Below are positions 22,554 to 31,005 of a stretch of DNA of 58,026 bases, one piece after another. Under the pieces are notes generated by a model. That model was given only the letters and a program-made list of their open reading frames with translations. It did no database searches and was not told the origin of the DNA. The stretch is taken from positions 1-58,026 of the IMG/VR virus record IMGVR_UViG_3300003323_001276; one strand, given 5' to 3'. Positions within the stretch are counted from its first letter, which is position 1, and each line of letters starts with the position of its first letter. The position numbers were made by a program, and so were the translations under genes. The DNA comes from a virus.

Positions 22554-24392
22554 TTATGTGGATATCGAAAGTTCAGATGGATTTCCTACCTCCTGATCAC
22601 CCAATTGGAAGCCTACTTGGATTACTCCTATGTCCGTTACCCCGAGTTTTGGAACAAAAGGTGCGGTTGCAATCGGTGTTCTTTCGCTTGAAGAGGGTGT
22701 AAATTGAACAACTCGTGAAAAGCTACCGCCCGTGTTTTGAATTATATATGTGAACGCACCGCGGAATTGGGCGGAAGTAAAGGCTGCCTCATCGGTATTT
22801 TGGGTGACTAAGTTAGAGTAGTTAATTACTGTCTGTGTTCCAGTTTTGAACAGGTTATTTTCTGGGTCGTCACAACCAACGTAATATTCCAACATTAATG
22901 ATGGGTTTTGGGTAGGTGTTGTAAGGTTTACGATACCAATATTGTAGCCTGCAACGCCTGTTTTTGATAACTCTGCGGTTAATGGTGCAAAGTCAGTTGG
23001 CGTCGAAAACGCAAGCGAATACGTAGCAGGGTAATTTTGTGAAATAAAGTCAGGACTTACATCAAAATCGGTGTTGTTAGTCCATGTAACTGTAACAGGT
23101 TTTGCGTAGCGTGAAGAAGACCAATCCACGAAATTTACACCATCGATTTCAACCGCGTTATCTAACCCTATAACCCGTGCATATAGTATATTCGTGTCGT
23201 TACCCTCAACCAACGCGCCGAAAGATTTTCCACCCGCAAAGAAGTAAATTCCACCGTTATAACGCCATACCTGAACTGTATTGTAGAATCCAAAATCAGC
23301 AGGAGTTGTAAATATGAGACTTCCGTCCACATATACTTGATAGCGTGGCGTTCCGCTCACATATGTCATCATGAGGGCATATTTAATGGTTCCAGATTGA
23401 GTATCTGAAAGCCCAAACATCCATTGATCAGTTGTAGCTGTAGGGGTCGCCGCACATGTGGCTTCTAGGTAACAGTTTCCAGGTAATCCCTGCACGCTCG
23501 AAACGGTTGCGTTAGCGTCCAATGCTACCAAAATAGATCTGTCTACTTGATGGGTGTTTTCAGTTGTCCATTGAGACGATAGATCAGGGTCAACATCCAA
23601 TACCCCAAACGTGCCATCGACCTTAGAATACAGGAATGAAAGTTGTGGAAAATCGCCCGAAAGCATAGGCTCTTGATAAGCAAAATACATTAAACCAGGC
23701 TTATATTGTGCGCTCAGATATAATACATCACCTTGGGTAACTAAGCGTGTTCCATAGGGGTTGTAAAAAGGAGGGTTGGCTGCATCTGGAGTTACATCTG
23801 CCTCTGGAACAGCTGATTTAGCCCACGCGCCAGTTACGATTGGGGCGGTTGTGACAGTGCCTGTAGCGATTCGAATTCTAATCCATTTTTCACGTGGAAT
23901 TGAAGGCACTCCAATGTAATCCTCTTGCCAGTTTGTAGGTATTGTTCCAAGGGTAAGGGTGCTATCGCCAGTGGTAGCCAAAAAGTCTTCGCTTAATGTT
24001 GCCCCAGGAAGGGTGATATACCCCGATGGTGAGTTATACTCAACTACATAGGTAAATGTGCCAGTTGATGCAGTAGTACAGTTGAATCTATATCCATTAA
24101 TACCTTCTCTATAAGAGATATAGAGCGAAACATAGTTATAGTTTGGATCGGTGCCAGGAGTGAACAATTCTTGGGCTGTTCCATCGTTAAAATTGTCTTG
24201 AATTTCAATCCAGTTTTCTTCAACAGGGGAGGTGGTAAACCCCTGCATTACAGCATACTGAAACTCATGATATTGACTCCAGAACGAAAGTCCGTTGTAG
24301 TCGCGTTTGTTGAATTTACCCAAAAGGGCACCATCGTGGGTGTCGCCACTATCAACGCCGATGGTTTGAGGCAAATCAAAAATATAAGCCAT
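22554..24392 (-). CDS. Probable tail fibre/tailspike with lectin-like region
   Basis: 612 aa, beta-rich, Gly/Thr/Asn-rich without charged coiled coil. Residues about 300-430 have the pattern of a concanavalin-like (jelly-roll) domain: a WMFGLSDTQSG...YALMMTYVSG...YQVYVDGSLIF succession. It is probably a receptor-binding protein. The leader is AATAATAACAAT followed by AAAAAAGG. It precedes the S74 fibre gene. Confidence 0.65.
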   Translation of the reverse strand: MAYIFDLPQTIGVDSGDTHDGALLGKFNKRDYNGLSFWSQYHEFQYAVMQGFTTSPVEENWIEIQDNFNDGTAQELFTPGTDPNYNYVSLYISYREGINGYRFNCTTASTGTFTYVVEYNSPSGYITLPGATLSEDFLATTGDSTLTLGTIPTNWQEDYIGVPSIPREKWIRIRIATGTVTTAPIVTGAWAKSAVPEADVTPDAANPPFYNPYGTRLVTQGDVLYLSAQYKPGLMYFAYQEPMLSGDFPQLSFLYSKVDGTFGVLDVDPDLSSQWTTENTHQVDRSILVALDANATVSSVQGLPGNCYLEATCAATPTATTDQWMFGLSDTQSGTIKYALMMTYVSGTPRYQVYVDGSLIFTTPADFGFYNTVQVWRYNGGIYFFAGGKSFGALVEGNDTNILYARVIGLDNAVEIDGVNFVDWSSSRYAKPVTVTWTNNTDFDVSPDFISQNYPATYSLAFSTPTDFAPLTAELSKTGVAGYNIGIVNLTTPTQNPSLMLEYYVGCDDPENNLFKTGTQTVINYSNLVTQNTDEAAFTSAQFRGAFTYIIQNTGGSFSRVVQFTPSSSERTPIATAPFVPKLGVTDIGVIQVGFQLGDQEVGNPSELSIST

Positions 24393-24455
24393 TTTAGTAC
24401 CTTTTTTATTGTTATTATTGATTTATTATACCGCTTAAAAGGCTCTAAAAACATA

Positions 24456-24546
24456 AAAAAAACCCCCTAATGTAAACATGAGCGGGGGCTGATAGTTAAT
24501 AAAAAAACAAAAGAAATTTATAATATCTTAAAAGGGAGCTAACCCT
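24456..24546 (-). ncRNA. Candidate small RNA, minus strand
   Basis: On the minus strand, TTGACT (24581-24576) is placed 15-17 nt before TATAAT/TAATCT near 24560. The 5' hairpin AGGG-TTAGCT-CCCT is at about 24545-24532. A U-rich linker with runs of T follows, then terminator CCCCC/GGGGG (24489-24485/24468-24464) and eight T (24463-24456). Layout as in the 130-612 array. The terminator lies upstream of the 24392 gene start. Confidence 0.55.
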
Positions 24547-24583
24547 GGTTAAAGATTATATATTTACTTTATTCCAGTCAATG

Positions 24584-24733
24584 AAAAAAACCGCCAATAA
24601 CGGTGAATTATACTAGAACTTGGCGGGTGAATTTATACAATATTTAATTTGTGGGCTAGGGGTCGGAACGTTGTTGAGATCCCGACCCTGGCGAAAAGCT
24701 AAAAAAGAGTGATCTAAAAAAGCTTTTCAAAGA
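24584..24733 (-). ncRNA. Candidate larger small RNA, minus strand
   Basis: Minus-strand promoter TTGTAA (24763-24758), 17-nt spacer, TATTTA (24740-24735). The RNA begins with hairpin GAAAAGCT/AGCTTTTC (24728-24721/24700-24693), then a GC-rich hairpin GGGTCGG/CCGACCC near 24689-24659, an AU-rich linker, and terminator CCGCCAA/TTGGCGG (24626-24591) followed by seven T. It starts immediately after the stop of the upstream membrane-protein gene. Confidence 0.55.
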
Positions 24734-24767
24734 TTAAATAGCATATTGGTTCTATTTTTACAATATT

Positions 24768-25136
24768 TTAATGTTTTGTTGCACTTCCATTAAGAGGGGT
24801 GTTTTTAGACTCTTCCTCAACGTGTCTGAAAAGGGTCATTTCTATCTCTTTGCGTTCTTTCAAGTAAGTTGCGTGGATTAATTTTCCTAATACAATTAAA
24901 AAGCACCAAGCAACTGTTATGAGATACACAAAAAATTCATTAATTTGGTCTTTTAAATAAATGAAGATAAAAGTAAATATCATTAATTTACAGTGTAATC
25001 TCAATGAAGGAAGAACGATAGCCATCAGATGGTATTTTTTAAGCACTTTAACTCCAATTCCTTTGTAAACTATAAAACGTAATTTCGCCCATATAATCAG
25101 CAAATAAACTGTGGTTTTAAAGTCTTTCCACTTCAT
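24768..25136 (-). CDS. Small membrane protein
   Basis: 122 aa with two to three hydrophobic segments (around residues 35-75 and 85-108) and a charged, soluble C-terminus. It overlaps the upstream gene by 20 bases and ends a three-gene operon behind the operator region at 25.7-25.85 kb. It could be a holin or a superinfection-exclusion protein; neither can be shown. Confidence 0.65.
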   Translation of the reverse strand: MKWKDFKTTVYLLIIWAKLRFIVYKGIGVKVLKKYHLMAIVLPSLRLHCKLMIFTFIFIYLKDQINEFFVYLITVAWCFLIVLGKLIHATYLKERKEIEMTLFRHVEEESKNTPLNGSATKH

Positions 25137-25410
25137 CTTCTATCCTTTCTTGATTGTTAACTTTTAAGCGGTATCGCTTAAACTCATCCTCTAAAATACG
25201 TATATTATAGGGAAGATTCATATTTTTAGCATATTCTCCCAAAAATTCATCGCATTTTTTGATAGCTTTGTTGATGGCTAAAATTGCGCCTCGAACTTCA
25301 TTAGTTTCTTTGTCGGTTAGGTTGGTGTGTATGAAACGATTCAAATCGCCTTCGCGAATTTGATATAAATATCGCATGAATTCCTTCAATAAATTAAAAT
25401 AACCGTCCAT
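25117..25410 (-). CDS. Hypothetical helical protein
   Basis: 97 aa, all-helical and charged, unrecognised. It shares one base with the upstream stop and overlaps the downstream gene, consistent with a tightly coupled operon of three. No HTH motif is convincing. Confidence 0.65.
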   Translation of the reverse strand: MDGYFNLLKEFMRYLYQIREGDLNRFIHTNLTDKETNEVRGAILAINKAIKKCDEFLGEYAKNMNLPYNIRILEDEFKRYRLKVNNQERIEDEVERL

Positions 25411-25652
25411 TATTCATCTCCTAAGTTAGTGATCATTAGTACTGCCCAATCCTGCCAATTCTCGCCATAAAAAGACCTTAGAGGAGTGGGTATCTTTGAG
25501 AATTTCTCTAAAGGTATAAGCAAAGATCCCCATTCTGTCCAGTGACTTCTGTGTTTTGGAAAGGCTATGTTTTCATTTGGATAGTTTGATATGAATTGTT
25601 CAGCCCATTTTTCAAAGGTGAGTTTTCCAGGTAAGGGAACTTGCGGTTTCAT
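25410..25652 (-). CDS. Hypothetical Trp-rich small protein
   Basis: 80 aa, unrecognised, Pro/Trp-rich (ENWQDWAVLMITNLGDE at the end). It is the first gene of the operon 25652 to 24768. Ribosome site GAAGGAA lies before the ATG. The region upstream carries three palindromes, so this operon may be repressed under some conditions. Confidence 0.65.
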   Translation of the reverse strand: MKPQVPLPGKLTFEKWAEQFISNYPNENIAFPKHRSHWTEWGSLLIPLEKFSKIPTPLRSFYGENWQDWAVLMITNLGDE

Positions 25653-25718
25653 GATTCCTTCTGTTTACCTATATGTTAAATTCTTCTAATAAAGATTAAC
25701 ATATATGTTGATTCAGAT

Positions 25719-25735
25719 GGTTAGAAACTGTAACC
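25719..25735. promoter_or_regulatory. Operator-like site 1
   Basis: GGTTAGAAACTGTAACC, an imperfect inverted repeat GGTTA-C/G..GTAACC. It differs from site 2 (25836-25852) by one base. Located 67 bp upstream of the minus-strand operon start. Confidence 0.65.
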
Positions 25736-25797
25736 GACTCAATACGTAAAATGTATATTTAATTACCCTATAAGATATTATCTATACATTATATGTG

Positions 25798-25822
25798 AGT
25801 TATTAGGAAATTCCGAATAACT
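25798..25822. promoter_or_regulatory. 25-bp palindrome between the two operators
   Basis: Arms AGTTATT-x-GGAA and TTCC-x-AATAACT form a nearly perfect palindrome. It differs in sequence from the flanking GGTTAC sites, suggesting a second regulator. Confidence 0.6.
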
Positions 25823-25835
25823 GCTTCAATTAAAG

Positions 25836-25866
25836 GGTTACAAACTGTAACCGGTTGTGGTATAAG
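25836..25866 (+). promoter_or_regulatory. Operator-like site 2 overlapping a promoter
   Basis: GGTTACAAACTGTAACC (25836-25852) is a perfect inverted repeat GGTTAC-N5-GTAACC. It overlaps TTACAA (25838-25843), the -35 of a promoter with 17-nt spacer and -10 TATAAG (25861-25866). Binding here would block transcription of the following small RNA. Confidence 0.65.
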
Positions 25867-25871
25867 AAATT

Positions 25872-25961
25872 GGTGTTTATTTTTTTGACACCTCATTCTA
25901 AATTATTACGCACCTCCCACCTTTTAGGCTTGTTAATTTCTTTGAGGCGGGGGGTTTTTTT
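25872..25961 (+). ncRNA. Candidate small RNA under operator control
   Basis: Starts behind TTACAA-17-TATAAG. A 5' hairpin GGTGT/ACACC (25872-25892) with a U-rich loop is followed by an AU-rich linker and terminator CCTCCCACC (25913-25921)/GGCGGGGGG (25946-25954), one A-C mismatch, then seven T. About 90 nt. Confidence 0.6.
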
Positions 25962-25997
25962 ATTTAATCGGCACACAGATTCTGATATATAAAGGTT

Positions 25998-26092
25998 GAG
26001 AGTATTTTTCATTACTCTCCTTTTAATTTGAAGAATATATTCACCCCCCTTTGTATTGTTATATGTTATCCTTTCCAAAGGGGGGCTTTTTT
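25998..26092 (+). ncRNA. Candidate small RNA upstream of the tail-hub gene end
   Basis: A weak promoter (TATATA/TATAAA at 25986-25993) precedes the perfect hairpin GAGAGTA/TACTCTC (25998-26019). A linker with CTCCTTTTAATTTG follows, then terminator CCCCCCTTTG (26044-26053)/CAAAGGGGGG (26076-26085) and a T run that touches the stop of the convergent gene. A 39-codon antisense frame overlaps it. Confidence 0.5.
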
Positions 26093-27662
26093 ATGTAATG
26101 TCCGAAGTTGTTGGTCGAGTATTCCCGTTTTCGTAATTAATCACCAACGGCCCGAATTGATAAAATCCATTCAATGCATTTGATGAAAACTTGAAGCTAA
26201 AGAGGCTAGATTCTTTTGCAAAGTTAATATTTGTCGTTTCAGGGGTAAACTTGATCTTTTCTAAGGCAACTGGCTCGGAATCTGGGTAATTGTAGTGTTT
26301 TACCTCCAAAAACATATCACCCGTTTGGTTAATATTTTTTTCATACCGTCTTAGAAGGAGGGCTATATTAGCAGATACATTCTCAAGGTAAATTGAAAAC
26401 ATTTTGGACTCCACCCAAGCCTCAATTGGATATTCTTGGTCGCCTACTTTTTGATTAACACCCTTGTCGTGATACCAAACGGGGTAATCATTAGAGAAGA
26501 ATGGAAGGGTTTTATTATCCGCCATAACAGGATAAGGGGCTACCCCAGTTGTGATGCCGCATGACCTGTTCAAAATCGTCTTGTACCATGTTTTTTCTTC
26601 AGTATTGTGGAATATACCGAGGGATGCTTCTTTGTCCGTTCCTTGAGGAACAAACCAAGCAATTTCTGTAAACCCTTCAAGGTACATACCCCAGCAATTG
26701 CCAAGATAAGAACGATTTAAGTGTTCATAAAGATAGTTTCTGTTGTTATCGTTTTGGAACACTGATAAAGCACCATTATAGGCATACATTTGGTTCAAAC
26801 CCATCCAATAATAGGTCGAATTTCGTCCATCAATAATAGAGCTTGGGCTGGCTATTGTGATGCTTGTAACGGGCGTTAGTAATAACTTTAAATCTGCTGA
26901 AAATTGACCTAGATATAATACCTCTGGCGACCAAAACAATAAGTTTCCTCGCCAGGGTCTAGCTGCCAAAAGTTTCAAAGAGCCGCCTGCTGAATAACTT
27001 CCAGAAAGGATTGTTTGGGGTTCGTTTCGTTCTGTATAATAAACTAACCCTCCATTTCCGTATATATATAGCCTTTGGTTAGACTCAATGATGCCACCGC
27101 TTGTAGAAATTACGGTTGGCGATCCCGCACCACCGATTGTTGCCTCGTATGGCTTGAAAGGGGTATCTTCGTCAATTCGACCAAAATATACCCCTTTCTC
27201 TCGATTGGTATACGGGTTTTTAGCGTTTTCTAAGGGTACAAAATACAAGTATGTATCGGAAACAATAGAGCCATCTTGGCTATTAATCAATGAAAATTCT
27301 GTATAAGAGAAGTTGTAATTGTTATCTGAATCTGGTGGTTCCCAGCTTGCGGGGGTTCGATTAACAACCTTTACTACATTCCCCGTTGGGCTTACATCTA
27401 CCTGTAAAACACCATTGTCCTGCATGTAAATGTATCTTCTGTTATCCTCGACTATATTGACATAGATGGCACGTGTAATTGAGCTATTTCCGTAGCTAAT
27501 TAATTCATATCCGCCCATTTTTCGGGGAAAGCCGTTATCCCAACGCGTATGCTGGGCGTCAATCCACATATTGGTTGCAAACTTGGTCATATCCAGGTTG
27601 GTGCCTGGTTGAATGGGGATAACTTTTGCAAATTCCCCTAGTGAATTGTCGTATATGCTCAT
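26091..27662 (-). CDS. Tail hub/nozzle, P22 gp10-like DNA-stabilisation protein
   Basis: 523 aa. The N-terminal signature RWDNGFPRKMGGYELI is typical of the P22 gp10-like packaged-DNA stabilisation family; the remainder shows propeller-like beta repeats (YYWMGLNQMYAYNG, NCWGMYLEGFTEIAWFVPQG). In P22-like virions this protein closes the tail tube below the gp4 ring. It is consistent with the adaptor and gp4-like ring encoded elsewhere. Start behind AGGGAATTAAA. Confidence 0.75.
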   Translation of the reverse strand: MSIYDNSLGEFAKVIPIQPGTNLDMTKFATNMWIDAQHTRWDNGFPRKMGGYELISYGNSSITRAIYVNIVEDNRRYIYMQDNGVLQVDVSPTGNVVKVVNRTPASWEPPDSDNNYNFSYTEFSLINSQDGSIVSDTYLYFVPLENAKNPYTNREKGVYFGRIDEDTPFKPYEATIGGAGSPTVISTSGGIIESNQRLYIYGNGGLVYYTERNEPQTILSGSYSAGGSLKLLAARPWRGNLLFWSPEVLYLGQFSADLKLLLTPVTSITIASPSSIIDGRNSTYYWMGLNQMYAYNGALSVFQNDNNRNYLYEHLNRSYLGNCWGMYLEGFTEIAWFVPQGTDKEASLGIFHNTEEKTWYKTILNRSCGITTGVAPYPVMADNKTLPFFSNDYPVWYHDKGVNQKVGDQEYPIEAWVESKMFSIYLENVSANIALLLRRYEKNINQTGDMFLEVKHYNYPDSEPVALEKIKFTPETTNINFAKESSLFSFKFSSNALNGFYQFGPLVINYENGNTRPTTSDIT

Positions 27663-27671
27663 TTTAATTCC

Positions 27672-28673
27672 CTAAGGGTAGATGCCAGCAAACTCAAGTA
27701 AAAGATCCCCCTGAAGTCTATAGTTCCCCCGATAAAGCCTTACACCCTCAGGCGTGCAAGCAAATGTAGCCACCCCATCATTAGTGATAGACAAACCACC
27801 CCCTCCTTCGGAATATATACCTGTATCTGGCTGAGTAATAAAAGCTAAGGATGGAAACGCAGCTGTGCCATTGGCAAGCTTGAGTCCATATTGGTCGATT
27901 TTAACAACACTACTAAAGGGAAACGCGCCCAAACCAACGGTATACCAGTTTCCTGTAGCTGCATCCCTTATAACAATGGTTGATTGTTCGACTCCAAGGA
28001 CGATAGAGGTTCCATTATCAATGCTTGCTGCTGAAAGCGTAAGTATACCATTGTCTGGCGAAGAATTTTTAATAAGGAAATAAAAGCCTTCCATTGGTGC
28101 GGATAAAGCATCAAGATCAAGGGTAAAATTACCCCCCTCCCAATTGATTAAGGATGCATCATGCGAATCAAGCAAAGCAAACGTGTCATTAAAAGTAAAA
28201 GTTTTATAAAAACAATTTAGTTTATCCACTATTGGAAGCAAGCCATACCCAGCTAGAGCCGAAGCATCTGGAGGGGCTGCATTTTGTCCAAGATTTATCA
28301 CATACCATGCCCCTGCTTCAGTGGGAGTGGTTTGATTCAACAATACAAAAAGTTTGGTAATCCCTGCGGGTACCGTAGAAATCTGCCCACCTATATTGTT
28401 TTGAACAATAATAGTATCGTCCGCCACATTGGAAATTGAACATACAACCGCCTGCGCTATTTGAAGCGCGTTTGGCATTCTTAGCACGCCATTGGAAAAA
28501 CCAGTTCCATTTTCAGCAAGGATAGCAGACGCAAGGTAATAGGGGGTTTGTATGAATGTTGATGGGTATACTAATTGGACAGGTGAATTATTCGCGTTTA
28601 TTACAATAGAGTTAACCCCAGCATTCGCTGGAACGATGGGGTTAATAGTGGTTTGGGTTATGTTTGTTGGCAT
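27672..28673 (-). CDS. Probable tail fibre protein
   Basis: 333 aa, beta-rich. The C-terminal segment PSLAFITQPDTGIYSEGGGGLSI is the repeated fibre element found in many tail-fibre proteins. It lacks the S74 chaperone seen in 21386-22480. The leader carries AAATAATAATAAG. Located just upstream of the tail hub gene on the same strand. Confidence 0.65.
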   Translation of the reverse strand: MPTNITQTTINPIVPANAGVNSIVINANNSPVQLVYPSTFIQTPYYLASAILAENGTGFSNGVLRMPNALQIAQAVVCSISNVADDTIIVQNNIGGQISTVPAGITKLFVLLNQTTPTEAGAWYVINLGQNAAPPDASALAGYGLLPIVDKLNCFYKTFTFNDTFALLDSHDASLINWEGGNFTLDLDALSAPMEGFYFLIKNSSPDNGILTLSAASIDNGTSIVLGVEQSTIVIRDAATGNWYTVGLGAFPFSSVVKIDQYGLKLANGTAAFPSLAFITQPDTGIYSEGGGGLSITNDGVATFACTPEGVRLYRGNYRLQGDLLLEFAGIYP

Positions 28674-28711
28674 AATGAATCTTATTATTATTTAGAATAA
28701 TAATAACAGCA

Positions 28712-30022
28712 TTAATCCACTAAGAAAATCCTTTTCAAAGCCCCCAAATAATCGGTAGCAAATTCATCATCATAAGGAATATGCGTTTTCTTATCTTTTA
28801 CCTTAGGTCGCTTGTATTTATGAATTATTTCAATATCTTCCCAGGCTTTTAACTCATCCTTTAATCGCCATTTCATTCTTTCGATGATTGAATCTTGTTC
28901 TGATGAGGGAAGATTTAAAAGGTACATGAGAATGAATGGTATTTTTGATGAATCAGGATATTGATCCCTAGGAAGCTCAGCTATGACCCAAGAACGAAAG
29001 AAAAGATTGTTTTTTAAAAGGGCTGTTTCATAAACCTTTCCTTCGCAAACAACATCTGCATATAGTTTGCGCATTTTTGAAGAAAAATTATCAAATCCAA
29101 GTGCTAAAGGTGTTCCTATAAGATATTTACCAACGTCAGTCATCAAATAAATCGCATAAAGCCTGTAAATCTTTAAAAGCGTTTTTTTAAACCTTTTTTT
29201 ACCTTTTTTACCACAGATAGTCTCGTAATGATCAAAACAGTTTAAAATCTTGGCAAAACTTTTGATTTTTTTCAGATCCATAAAAACATCAAACGCATAT
29301 GGCTCTTTATAATCTCCATGGTCTTCACTTAAGATTTTTATGATAAGATCAATTTTTTCTACTTCACGAGCTATTTCATTTAACTCAACTATAATACCCT
29401 GAACAAGTAAGCCAGTTTTGTGTTTCTTGTCAAAATTATACAATTCTGCGGCATCTGTTATGCATGAATTGCCTGGGGTCGAAAATTTAGCAATACGATC
29501 TTTTTCTTCTTTAGCCACATCCGTCATTAACATGGTTGAATCGCTAAAAAGACGATAAAGATAACCCATAGTTTTTTTCTGAATATATGGTGCGATGAAA
29601 TTTTCAATTTTTGTGAGAGGTCCATTGTAATCTTTTTTTGAAAAAGGACCATTGTAATCTTGAGATGTATCTTCAGGTTCGTAATGCGTGAGATTATTTC
29701 TTGGATTTTTTGTATATTTACCTATTATTATGACTTCCCCTAGGTATTCCTGGAATATATTCTCTAAAATTGCCTCGAGTCTCTTCATATTATAAATGCC
29801 TGAGGCAAATAATTCTTGAAGAGTCAGAATGGTGCTAGTATGGAAAAAATTTCTAAACATGGGAAAGAAACTCACATCCATATCAACCAATTCCTTTTTT
29901 TTCAATAGGTCGAAAAGCTTTTCTCTCGTGTAATATTCATGTCTGAGTTGTTGTTTGTATATATCGTATCCTTCGGTGAATTTAATAAACCCTTTCATTA
30001 TTTCCTTTTCGTCAGTAGCCAT
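28712..30022 (-). CDS. Large alpha-helical protein of unknown function
   Basis: 436 aa from the ATG at 30022, chosen because GAAGGAATTAAA precedes it; an upstream ATG at 30043 is possible. Almost entirely helical with basic C-terminus; a short duplication DYNGPFSK/DYNGPLTK at about residues 120-132. No family recognised. It diverges from the Hfq-like gene and leads the minus-strand tail block. Confidence 0.75.
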   Translation of the reverse strand: MATDEKEIMKGFIKFTEGYDIYKQQLRHEYYTREKLFDLLKKKELVDMDVSFFPMFRNFFHTSTILTLQELFASGIYNMKRLEAILENIFQEYLGEVIIIGKYTKNPRNNLTHYEPEDTSQDYNGPFSKKDYNGPLTKIENFIAPYIQKKTMGYLYRLFSDSTMLMTDVAKEEKDRIAKFSTPGNSCITDAAELYNFDKKHKTGLLVQGIIVELNEIAREVEKIDLIIKILSEDHGDYKEPYAFDVFMDLKKIKSFAKILNCFDHYETICGKKGKKRFKKTLLKIYRLYAIYLMTDVGKYLIGTPLALGFDNFSSKMRKLYADVVCEGKVYETALLKNNLFFRSWVIAELPRDQYPDSSKIPFILMYLLNLPSSEQDSIIERMKWRLKDELKAWEDIEIIHKYKRPKVKDKKTHIPYDDEFATDYLGALKRIFLVD

Positions 30023-30043
30023 TTTAATTCCTTCTTTTTTCAT

Positions 30044-30071
30044 TTGACTTCTTATCCTTATATACTAAAAT
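30044..30071 (+). promoter_or_regulatory. Promoter of the Hfq-like gene
   Basis: TTGACT (30044-30049), 16-nt spacer, TAAAAT (30066-30071), start near 30078. Ribosome site GAAAGG precedes the ATG at 30103. Together with the terminator at 30499 this makes a one-gene unit. Confidence 0.6.
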
Positions 30072-30102
30072 GGGGCTTTAAAACTATCAGAAAGGTTAAA
30101 TT

Positions 30103-30444
30103 ATGTCTTATGAATCAAGGGGTACTTACCCACAAAACTCTTCTTATAAACCAAACAATCAATTTGGTTCAAAGCCGAAGCCAGCTTATCAAAAGGCCGC
30201 ACCTAAGAAAAAGGAGCTTGTAAAGGTTACCCGAACTTCTATGGTGCAAGATATGTTTTTGGAATCGATGCAAACACAGGGGAAGACTTTAATTGTTCGC
30301 ACAGCAAGCGGAGAAGTCCATACAGGTCAAATTAGTCATTTTGATCTTTATATCATTGTACTTGGACCCGTTAGCGCACCCACTTTACTTTACAAAAGTG
30401 CGATAGAGTCCATTAAGCTAGTTGGGGATATCAATCAGGAATAG
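30103..30444 (+). CDS. hfq: Hfq/Sm-like RNA-binding protein
   Basis: 113 aa. Residues about 47-109 align with bacterial Hfq: VQDMFLES (Hfq LQDPFLNA), then an SGEVHTGQISHFDLYIIVL Sm1 block (Hfq NGIKLQGQIESFDQFVILL), and LLYKSAIESI for Sm2 (Hfq MVYKHAISTV). Gln8, Asp9, Gly29, FD and YK-x-AI positions are kept. Changes: Gln41 position is Leu, His57 is Ser, and the rim Arg patch is missing. A basic, low-complexity N-terminal extension of about 45 residues is added. It should form a hexameric RNA chaperone binding U-rich tails and A-R-N motifs. Own promoter and terminator. Confidence 0.8.
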   Translation: MSYESRGTYPQNSSYKPNNQFGSKPKPAYQKAAPKKKELVKVTRTSMVQDMFLESMQTQGKTLIVRTASGEVHTGQISHFDLYIIVLGPVSAPTLLYKSAIESIKLVGDINQE

Positions 30445-30498
30445 TCTTGATATGATAGTTAAAAATTGATAAGGTATCTCACCTTGTTAAGTTTTTGT

Positions 30499-30523
30499 GG
30501 GGCTTTTTAAAGCCCCAATTTTT
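30499..30523 (+). terminator. Terminator of the Hfq-like gene
   Basis: GGGGCTTT/AAAGCCCC hairpin followed by AATTTTT. It separates the gene from the convergent 30522-30866 gene. Confidence 0.85.
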
Positions 30524-30866
30524 ATTCATTATCGAAGAATTCTGGTAAACCATCATCCCTTTGTTCTATATAAATACATTCGAGGTTAGTGCCTCCGTTC
30601 GCGTGTAATACGAGGGCTGTATATACCAGCCAATCACACTCCCATGGCTCACTATAATAGAAAACATTGTCACCACTTCTTTCGTTTGAATTAATGACGC
30701 TTGCAACTAAAGGATCCCCAAAGTCTTTTGTAACCTTGAGATTTTGTTTGTTTTCGCCTTTGGTTGACATAACAAAAAAGTCATTATAGTTTTCGAGGGC
30801 ATGTTCAAGAGCTTCCGCCCCAAAACAATTACCTAATAGTAGCGATAGACTTAGTAGTATTTTCAT
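30522..30866 (-). CDS. Small secreted protein
   Basis: 114 aa with a clear signal peptide (MKILLSLSLLLGNCFGAEA, cleavage likely after FGA). The mature part is acidic with three Cys. No family recognised. Together with the 36548-36883 product it is one of two exported small proteins, which could act in the periplasm, for example in superinfection exclusion. Ribosome site GAAAGG upstream. Confidence 0.7.
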   Translation of the reverse strand: MKILLSLSLLLGNCFGAEALEHALENYNDFFVMSTKGENKQNLKVTKDFGDPLVASVINSNERSGDNVFYYSEPWECDWLVYTALVLHANGGTNLECIYIEQRDDGLPEFFDNE

Positions 30867-31005
30867 AATTTACCTTTCTCCATTATCGACACGTTAGCAA
30901 ATATATATACTTTCATCATAAAAAATCTATTAAATCTTAGGCAAAAAGCATAAATTATGTATAAACAGCCTCAACTAGACGAATAAGAAAAATGATAGGT
31001 GATCA

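Noticed and set aside
24658-24690. GC-rich hairpin GGGTCGG/CCGACCC as a separate terminator
   Set aside because: No T run follows on either strand, so it is treated as an internal structure of the minus-strand candidate RNA.
25893-26012. Minus-strand 39-codon frame with a good ribosome site (AAAAGGAG), antisense to two candidate sRNAs
   Set aside because: It runs through two plus-strand terminator structures, so its composition is explained by them. It remains possible but is weaker than the RNA reading.
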